From Acidobacteriota bacterium (GTDB lineage: Bacteria; Acidobacteriota; Vicinamibacteria; Vicinamibacterales; UBA8438): 11,363 bases of DNA. The stretch lies in contig SXOW01000162.1 of assembly GCA_005778315.1 (NCBI GenBank), positions 1 to 11,363 on the forward strand, read 5' to 3'. Of the stretch, positions 7,154 through 11,363 are shown piece after piece; positions within the stretch are counted from its first letter, which is position 1, and each line of letters starts with the position of its first letter. The position numbers and the translations under genes were made by a program. The notes under the pieces were generated by a model. That model saw nothing but the letters and a program-made list of their open reading frames with translations. It was not told the DNA's origin and ran no database searches.

Positions 7154-7843
7154 ATGGCTGAGGTCGTCGAATTCCCGAGCAACGGAGACACCGCGTCCGG
7201 GTATCTCGTCATGCCCGCTTCAGGTTCCGGTCCCGGTGTCCTGGTCATCCAGGAATGGTGGGGTCTCGATTCCGGCATCAAGGAGATGGCCGAGCGTCTG
7301 GCCGCGGCCGGGTTCGTGGCGCTGGCGCCGGACCTCTATCACGGCGAGCTGGCTGGGCACACGGAGGTGGACAAGGCAGGCCACCTCATGCAGACGCTGC
7401 CGCCGGACCGGGCGGCCCGGGACATGAGCGGCGCGGTCGACTATCTGGCCGCGCATTCCGCCGTGACGAGCGGGCGCGTGGGCGTCGTGGGCTTCTGCAT
7501 GGGCGGCATGCTCGGCTTCCTCATCGCGGTCAACCGTCCCGACGCGGTGGCGGCGCTGGTGCCGTTCTACGGGTTCCCGCAGGGTGACCCCGAGCCGGAC
7601 TGGTCCAGGCTGACGGCAGCCGTCCGCGGCCACATGGCGGAGAACGACAGCTTTTTTCCGCCCGCTGCCGCGCGCGCGCTCGAGACCAAGCTCAGGGCGA
7701 TGGGCAAGGATGTCACGCTCACGGTGCATGCCGGCACGGGCCACGCCTTCATGGGGCCACACAACGCCCTGGGGACGCTGGACGCGGACCGAGCGGCGCA
7801 GATCTGGCCGCAGGTCGTGTCGTTTCTGCATGACACGCTGTAG
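7154..7843 (+). CDS. dienelactone hydrolase family protein
   Basis: 229 residues, the usual length for the family. The alpha/beta-hydrolase fold contains the family signature VIQEWWGL (31-38, with E34), the nucleophile C115 in GFCMGG, D165 in AENDSFF and H197 in GTGHAFM, giving the Cys-Asp-His triad of dienelactone hydrolase. The type reaction is hydrolysis of dienelactone to maleylacetate in chlorocatechol breakdown. Most genomic homologues have no assigned substrate, and no aromatic-degradation genes are seen nearby, so it is best called a family member. No signal peptide is present. The start MAEVVEFPSNG is chosen because the 43 in-frame residues upstream do not look like family sequence and cross the putative promoter. 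It converges with the ferredoxin-MBL gene 33 bp downstream. Confidence 0.96.
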   Translation: MAEVVEFPSNGDTASGYLVMPASGSGPGVLVIQEWWGLDSGIKEMAERLAAAGFVALAPDLYHGELAGHTEVDKAGHLMQTLPPDRAARDMSGAVDYLAAHSAVTSGRVGVVGFCMGGMLGFLIAVNRPDAVAALVPFYGFPQGDPEPDWSRLTAAVRGHMAENDSFFPPAAARALETKLRAMGKDVTLTVHAGTGHAFMGPHNALGTLDADRAAQIWPQVVSFLHDTL

Positions 7844-7876
7844 TAGTTGGCTCGGCTGGCATCGAGGCTCCCTCGC

Positions 7877-8746
7877 TCACCGCATCTCCGCGACGCACGC
7901 CCGCAACGCCTCGCGCATCACGTCCCGTGGGGCGTGGTGGATACGGCCGTGCCCCGGCAGCACCCACTCGAAGTCGTGGTCCAGCAGCCGCGCCATGGAC
8001 CGAGTCTGCTCGGCCCAGGAGTACCAACAGGCGTCCCGAAATCCGATGAGTCGGCGGCGCGTGGGCGACCAGGCGAGATGATCGCCGGTGAACAGGACGC
8101 GACGGCGGTAGAGCAGCACCTGATGCCCGCGGGTGTGGCCCGGTGTGGGGAGACACACCAGATCGTCGTCGATCGGGACGGCAGTGGTGCCCTTGACCAC
8201 CCGCTCGATGCCGAGGCCGGCAGCGCCGTCCTCGGCGTGCATCATCCGGGGGCACTCGAAGTGGGCCGCGAAGCGCGCGTGGTCGGCGACATCGTCGATG
8301 TGGGTCAGGAACATGAGCGATACACCGCCCATCCCTTCGAGCTGGCGCACGAGCGGCGCCGTAAAGCGCGGCGAGTCGACGAGCACGTTCCCGCCGAGGT
8401 GCTCTGGACGCACGATGAGATACGACCAGGCGCCGAAGCTCGCCTCGGCGGTGAATCCGCAGAAATGGACCCCGTCCACGATCCGCTCGGGAAAGGCGCG
8501 GACCGCCGCCCGCGCGTCCACGCGCGACACCGTCCCGATCGACGCGGTGGGGCAGGCCACCAGCGCCATGAGCGCACGCTGGCGCGCCTCATCGGTGAGC
8601 GGCTGGGCGTGCACGCTGGACTGGCCGCCGTGGTCGCGGAAGGTGGCCGGCGCGATCTGCCGGCAGGCGTCGCAATCGATGCAACTCGCGTCGACGAAGA
8701 ACTCGCCCTCGACGTTGTCCGGCAGGCGACGGTCGAGGAGGGCCAT
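7877..8746 (-). CDS. ferredoxin-metallo-beta-lactamase fold fusion hydrolase
   Basis: 289 residues. The N-terminal about 75 residues are a single-cluster ferredoxin: CIDCDAC gives C22, C25 and C28, and C65 in ACP gives the fourth ligand of one [4Fe-4S]. The remainder is a metallo-beta-lactamase fold. The first metal motif is THIDDVADH (H149, D151, D152, D155, H156), a variant of the usual HxHxDH. Further ligands are probably H204 and/or H208 in PGHTRGH, D222 in FTGDH and H266 in LPGHGRIHH. A hydrolytic metal site coupled to an Fe-S cluster suggests redox-sensitive or redox-assisted chemistry, but the substrate is unknown. No signal peptide, so cytoplasmic. An in-frame stop lies just upstream of the ATG with no other start codon between, so 8746 is secure, although no clear Shine-Dalgarno is visible. 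It lies 52 bp after the NHL gene on the same strand and may be co-transcribed. Confidence 0.93.
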   Translation of the reverse strand: MALLDRRLPDNVEGEFFVDASCIDCDACRQIAPATFRDHGGQSSVHAQPLTDEARQRALMALVACPTASIGTVSRVDARAAVRAFPERIVDGVHFCGFTAEASFGAWSYLIVRPEHLGGNVLVDSPRFTAPLVRQLEGMGGVSLMFLTHIDDVADHARFAAHFECPRMMHAEDGAAGLGIERVVKGTTAVPIDDDLVCLPTPGHTRGHQVLLYRRRVLFTGDHLAWSPTRRRLIGFRDACWYSWAEQTRSMARLLDHDFEWVLPGHGRIHHAPRDVMREALRACVAEMR

Positions 8747-8798
8747 GCTGTCGGTTGGGGACCACGTTCATCTGGCCACGCGTCGTCTCAGGGCAAAC

Positions 8799-9902
8799 CT
8801 AGCGTTTCACCCACTTCTGGAGGCATCCCCCCGACGGGCTCTGGTCGCACCCGCCGGTCAGCCCGGCGAAGATATTGCCCTGCTCGTCGGCGGCCATCCC
8901 TTCCGGACGCGTCCCGGGGATGAAGGCGTGCAGGGCGCCGTCGGCCGCGCTGCCGATCCGGATGCCCACCTGCCAGCCCGGGTTGCGCACACCGCGTTCA
9001 CCTTCCGGGGCAGCGGGTGGGCCCGGAATCGCCGCGCCGGACTCCGAGTCGGCGACGACCAGCGTGTCGTCAGACAGGATGGTGATGCCGCTCGGCCGGC
9101 CGAAGTGCCGCCATTCATCGACGAACTGCAGGTCGCGGTCCAGGACCTGCACCCGGTTGTTCGACCGGTCGGCGACGAACAGTCGGCCGGCCGCGTCGAA
9201 GGCCAGCGCGTGCGGGCCCATGAACTCCCCCGGCCCGGCGCCCAGCCGTCCGACCGCGCGCACGAAGTCGCCGGCCGGGGTGATTTCCACCAGCCGGTCG
9301 CCGTCCTGCTGGGCGGTGGACGGCCGGGGCCAATGGCCATCCGCGACGATGATGTTGCCGTCCGGCGCCACCGCGCAGGCGGTGGGGCCGATGAAGGTGT
9401 CCTGGCCGGCGGCGGACACGCCGGGCTTGCCCAGGCTGAGCAGGTGCTCGCCGTCCTGCGTGAACTTGTGGAGCTGAAACCCGCGCCCGGCGGTGCTAGG
9501 GTCGTCGCCGAACGGCCCGCTGTCACCGGCCCACAGGTTGCCGTCGTGGTCCATGCAGAACCCGTGGGCCTGCACGATCATCCCGTCGCCGAAGCTCTTG
9601 GTGATCTGGCCCGCGGCCGTGATGTAGTTGATCGGCGGCTCGGAGCGGAACATCATCCAGGTGCCGCCGGTGCCGTCGGGAATCAGCCCGATGGCGGCGC
9701 CCCAGGTCATGCCGGGCCGCAGCGTCGGCCAGTTCTCCAACATCCGGTATGGGTTGGTCATGGTGCTGGTGGCGCGCCGCGACAACTGCTGCAGCGGCGA
9801 GGGTGTCTGGCTACCTGTCTGGGCTGACGGCAACCCGCCGAGCGCCAGCCACGCCGCCGCGGTGCCCGCCGTCACCCACCCGAGACTCGTCATCCGCACC
9901 AT
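8799..9902 (-). CDS. secreted NHL-repeat / six-bladed beta-propeller protein
   Basis: 367 residues from ATG 9902. A signal peptide is clear: hydrophobic stretch about 8-23, then LPSA with cleavage likely after A27. The mature part has repeated propeller-blade sequences of the form (A/G)hxxDxxGxhhVAD, such as GFCMDHDGNLWAGDSG, CAVAPDGNIIVADG, ALAFDAAGRLFVADRSNNRV, ITILSDDTLVVADS and GMAADEQGNIFAG. The blade rich in DRSNNRVQVLD is the NHL type also found in peptidyl-alpha-hydroxyglycine lyase, but I do not claim that activity. It is expected in the periplasm or outside the cell, as a binding or lyase propeller. Two cysteines near the C-terminus (GGCDQSPSGGC) could form a disulfide. GGGTGAG five bases upstream supports ATG 9902; a GTG at 9908 is an in-frame alternative. 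It follows the lipocalin-like gene by 135 bp. Confidence 0.92.
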   Translation of the reverse strand: MVRMTSLGWVTAGTAAAWLALGGLPSAQTGSQTPSPLQQLSRRATSTMTNPYRMLENWPTLRPGMTWGAAIGLIPDGTGGTWMMFRSEPPINYITAAGQITKSFGDGMIVQAHGFCMDHDGNLWAGDSGPFGDDPSTAGRGFQLHKFTQDGEHLLSLGKPGVSAAGQDTFIGPTACAVAPDGNIIVADGHWPRPSTAQQDGDRLVEITPAGDFVRAVGRLGAGPGEFMGPHALAFDAAGRLFVADRSNNRVQVLDRDLQFVDEWRHFGRPSGITILSDDTLVVADSESGAAIPGPPAAPEGERGVRNPGWQVGIRIGSAADGALHAFIPGTRPEGMAADEQGNIFAGLTGGCDQSPSGGCLQKWVKR

Positions 9903-9908
9903 CGCCAC

Positions 9909-10037
9909 TCACCCTTTCGCCTTGCCCCGCATTGCCGGTGACCACAACCACCGCGCACCGCCCACAGCGACGGGCACACACGCCAGCCCGCGGCGTGGAT
10001 TGTCGATCAGAATCTTCCGCCCCAGCAGCCGGACGGC
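9909..10037 (-). other. open stretch continuing the lipocalin frame past its stop; possible gene remnant
   Basis: After the lipocalin TAG the same frame stays open for 42 codons, to a TGA directly before the propeller gene. The reading (LLGRKILIDNPRRGLACVPV, then AVGGARWLW) has no usable start codon near its beginning. It has a faint look of the first cytoplasmic and membrane segment of an ABC permease. It may be a fragment of a deleted gene or chance openness in GC-rich DNA. Otherwise this 135-bp gap holds only the propeller ribosome-binding site. Confidence 0.2.
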
Positions 10038-11087
10038 CTATTCCGGCCGCGCGGGCAATATCTCCCAGTAGAGGTGCCCCCCGGTGGCCTCGCCATCGGA
10101 CATGCGCGGCCGGCCCCCAAGCCGCAGGACGTTGCCGTCGAGCTCGTACAGCCGAACGGCATCGGTCAAGGGACCGGGCCGTGGTCGTCCTTCCAGATGG
10201 TGAACGACATACGGGGGATCGGCGTCGTCATGGACGGTGAAGCGTCCGAAGTAGCCGCCATAGGTCTGATACGCCGCCAGCGCCTCGTCCGGCGTGGGTG
10301 TCGTCCCGGCGTAGGGCTCCCGCCCTTCGCGGGCCATGAGGTGCACCATCATGTGTCCGGTCGGCGTGTAGATGATGTAGGAGCCGGCGCGGCTCTCGTT
10401 GCGGTCCCCATGCGACACCAGGCGACCGTCCCGCTCGGTATAGCGGTCCGTATAGAGGAGCTGGCGGAAGCCGACGAACCGACGCGCTTCGTTCGAGAGC
10501 GGGACCTCGGGCAGTCGCTCCCACACGACGCGTCTCGGGGCCCCGACCTTACGTCCGTCGGGCGTCGCCGGCGTAAGAATGAGCCGATCGCCATCGACGT
10601 CGTAGAAGCGCTTCGCGTCCACCGCGCCGCCCGGGTCGATTTGCCCCATCCGGTGGTGGACGACGAACGTCCCGTCCTCGTCCTCGTCCGTACTGAATGG
10701 ACCGTAATAGGCCGAGTAGCCCTGCAGCGCGGTCCGCGCCTCGTCCGCGGTCGGCTGGTCGCCCGCGAACGGGGCGCGGGCGTTGGGCATGACCTGCACG
10801 CCCATGTACCCCGTGTCGCTGTAGGTGATGTATCCGACCTCGTTGAAGTTCGGCGTCGGTCGCCACGTGCCGTCCTCGTCTTTGACCTCGCGGCCGACGA
10901 GTCGGTACGTCCCGACGAGCCGCGCACGCTCGCTGAGGGTCTGCGCGAAGGCTTCGCCCGCGACCGGGCCCGGACGCGGGGAACCACCCGCCGCTTGGAG
11001 CCCCAGCGCTGTGAGCGGACACAGCACGACCACGACGATCAGGACGCTCTTCACATCACGCATGGCGCTTCGTGTGACGAACGACAT
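10038..11087 (-). CDS. secreted protein with two tandem lipocalin-like domains
   Basis: 349 residues from ATG 11087. The N-terminus (basic, then SVLIVVVVLCPLTALGL at 14-30, then QAAG) is a signal peptide or membrane anchor. Two copies of a lipocalin-like domain follow, at about 55-193 and 204-346. Both carry the same ordered landmarks: an I-Y-[ST]-x-T-G-[YH]-M strand, R.P[FY]AG, PT.DEA, a Y..Y[YF]G.F segment, VVHH, an RFYDVDGD / RLYELDGN turn and a final W-E-[RI]-LP. The family (lipocalin-like, PF13924 type) is a small beta-barrel that may bind lipophilic ligands; function in bacteria is mostly unknown. The strong SD (GGGAGGGAGG directly before the ATG) decides 11087; a longer frame to 11231 runs through the leader hairpins and is rejected. 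It is followed on the same strand by the propeller and ferredoxin-MBL genes. Confidence 0.88.
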   Translation of the reverse strand: MSFVTRSAMRDVKSVLIVVVVLCPLTALGLQAAGGSPRPGPVAGEAFAQTLSERARLVGTYRLVGREVKDEDGTWRPTPNFNEVGYITYSDTGYMGVQVMPNARAPFAGDQPTADEARTALQGYSAYYGPFSTDEDEDGTFVVHHRMGQIDPGGAVDAKRFYDVDGDRLILTPATPDGRKVGAPRRVVWERLPEVPLSNEARRFVGFRQLLYTDRYTERDGRLVSHGDRNESRAGSYIIYTPTGHMMVHLMAREGREPYAGTTPTPDEALAAYQTYGGYFGRFTVHDDADPPYVVHHLEGRPRPGPLTDAVRLYELDGNVLRLGGRPRMSDGEATGGHLYWEILPARPE

Positions 11088-11097
11088 CCTCCCTCCC
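11088..11097 (-). promoter_or_regulatory. Shine-Dalgarno site deciding the lipocalin-like gene start
   Basis: On the minus strand GGGAGGGAGG runs up to the ATG at 11087. The upstream GGGAGG is four bases away, a workable spacing. The next in-frame ATG (11063) has no comparable site. Confidence 0.55.
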
Positions 11098-11105
11098 GGT
11101 CGGAC

Positions 11106-11125
11106 GCTGCGCGGAGGTCCGCAGC
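11106..11125 (-). other. hairpin in the leader of the lipocalin-like gene
   Basis: The arms GCTGCG and CGCAGC pair perfectly (6 bp) around an 8-nt interior, which itself can partly pair. It lies 18 nt upstream of the start codon and next to the SD, so it could affect translation initiation if transcribed. It may also be an operator or chance. Confidence 0.25.
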
Positions 11126-11207
11126 ATACCACTCCTAAGAAACCGTACTCCTCGAAGGACAGTTTCTCGCGTGAGGAGCCGCGATCGCATCGCGTGAGCC
11201 ACTCCCC

Positions 11208-11228
11208 GCGCGGCGGCGGGCGCCGCGC
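11208..11228 (-). terminator. GC hairpin downstream of the right-edge gene
   Basis: GCGCGGCG and CGCCGCGC form a perfect 8-bp stem with a 5-nt loop, beginning 17 nt after the stop of the partial gene (11246). The position fits a terminator between that gene and the lipocalin-like gene. No U-tract follows on the minus strand, so it is at best a non-canonical terminator. Confidence 0.3.
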
Positions 11229-11245
11229 CACAGGCCTCGACCCGG

Positions 11246-11363
11246 TCAGCGGAGGATGTCGCTGGCCTCGGCCATCCCCACGATGACCCGGGCATCCTCC
11301 TCGAGCAGCAGCCGGCTCTCGACCGACCGCTCGGTCGCGCGACGCACTGCATCGACAAAGCCC
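11246..11363 (-). CDS. C-terminal fragment of an unidentified protein (cut by right edge)
   Basis: The frame is open from the right edge and ends with TGA at 11248-11246, giving 38 residues that start GFVDAVRRATERSVESR and finish MAEASDILR. Third positions are strongly G/C-rich and the composition (Glu, Arg, Ala, Leu, Val) looks like a normal amphipathic C-terminal helix, so it is probably the true end of a gene on the same strand as the lipocalin-like gene. I do not recognise the family. A GC hairpin follows the stop. Confidence 0.42.
   Translation of the reverse strand, partial: GFVDAVRRATERSVESRLLLEEDARVIVGMAEASDILR

Noticed and set aside
6970..7281. Upstream part of the 144-residue minus frame containing the hydrolase remnant
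   Set aside because: It is antisense to the dienelactone hydrolase and its promoter region; only the part from GTG 6969 has a protein-like signature.
7863..7875. Short hairpin CGAGG-CTC-CCTCG in the convergent gap
   Set aside because: Five-base stem, no T-tract on either strand; too weak to call a terminator.
8133..9827. 564-residue plus-strand open frame
   Set aside because: It spans, antisense, both the ferredoxin-MBL and propeller genes, whose motifs are certain. Its length comes from high GC with few stops.
8799..9902. Propeller protein as a peptidyl-hydroxyglycine amidating lyase
   Set aside because: NHL blades are shared by many proteins and I cannot identify the specific lyase catalytic residues.
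10074..11138. 354-residue plus-strand open frame
   Set aside because: Antisense shadow of the tandem lipocalin-like gene; no domain or ribosome-binding site.
11088..11231. 48-residue N-terminal extension of the lipocalin-like protein
   Set aside because: It would place a charged, Cys-rich stretch before the signal peptide and crosses the leader hairpin and SD.

Overview
The window is GC-rich and gene-dense, with eight substantial protein genes, one further gene cut by each edge, and one or two gene remnants. High G/C at third positions, a soluble PknB-type kinase fused to a TolB/FlgO-like domain and TPRs, secreted NHL-propeller and lipocalin-like proteins, and a ferredoxin-MBL fusion together suggest a soil or sediment Acidobacteriota (Vicinamibacteria-like) genome. 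That is inference from gene style; there is no rRNA or other taxonomic marker.

Left block (1-4877, minus strand). Three genes are read right to left with overlapping ends: a Ser/Thr kinase-TolB-TPR protein (2580-4877), a cytochrome P450 (1226-2593, 14-bp overlap) and a B12-binding radical SAM enzyme (4-bp ATGA overlap) that runs off the left edge. The overlaps imply one translationally coupled operon: a sensor/regulatory kinase followed by two oxidative/radical enzymes that could modify the same metabolite. No P450 redox partner lies beside them.

Centre (4964-7843). A class I methyltransferase resembling the mycobacterial phthiotriol-dimycocerosate methyltransferase is divergent from the kinase. 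Its 3' end overlaps (8 bp) the convergent patatin-like phospholipase (5841-6872). Immediately upstream of patatin is a 40-codon frame with the N-terminal signature of an alpha/beta hydrolase (HGIGQQ..NETV), which I read as a deletion remnant. A dienelactone hydrolase (7154-7843, plus) follows, with a possible leaderless promoter and a small palindrome upstream.

Right block (7877-11363, minus strand). In transcription order: the C-terminal 38 codons of an unidentified gene cut by the right edge, a leader region with two hairpins, a secreted protein with two tandem lipocalin-like domains, a secreted NHL/six-bladed propeller protein, and a one-cluster ferredoxin fused to a metallo-beta-lactamase-fold hydrolase. 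No IS element, CRISPR array, tRNA or rRNA was seen. The best candidate for something undescribed is the kinase-P450-B12 radical SAM operon; the ferredoxin-MBL fusion and the hydrolase remnant ahead of patatin are next.
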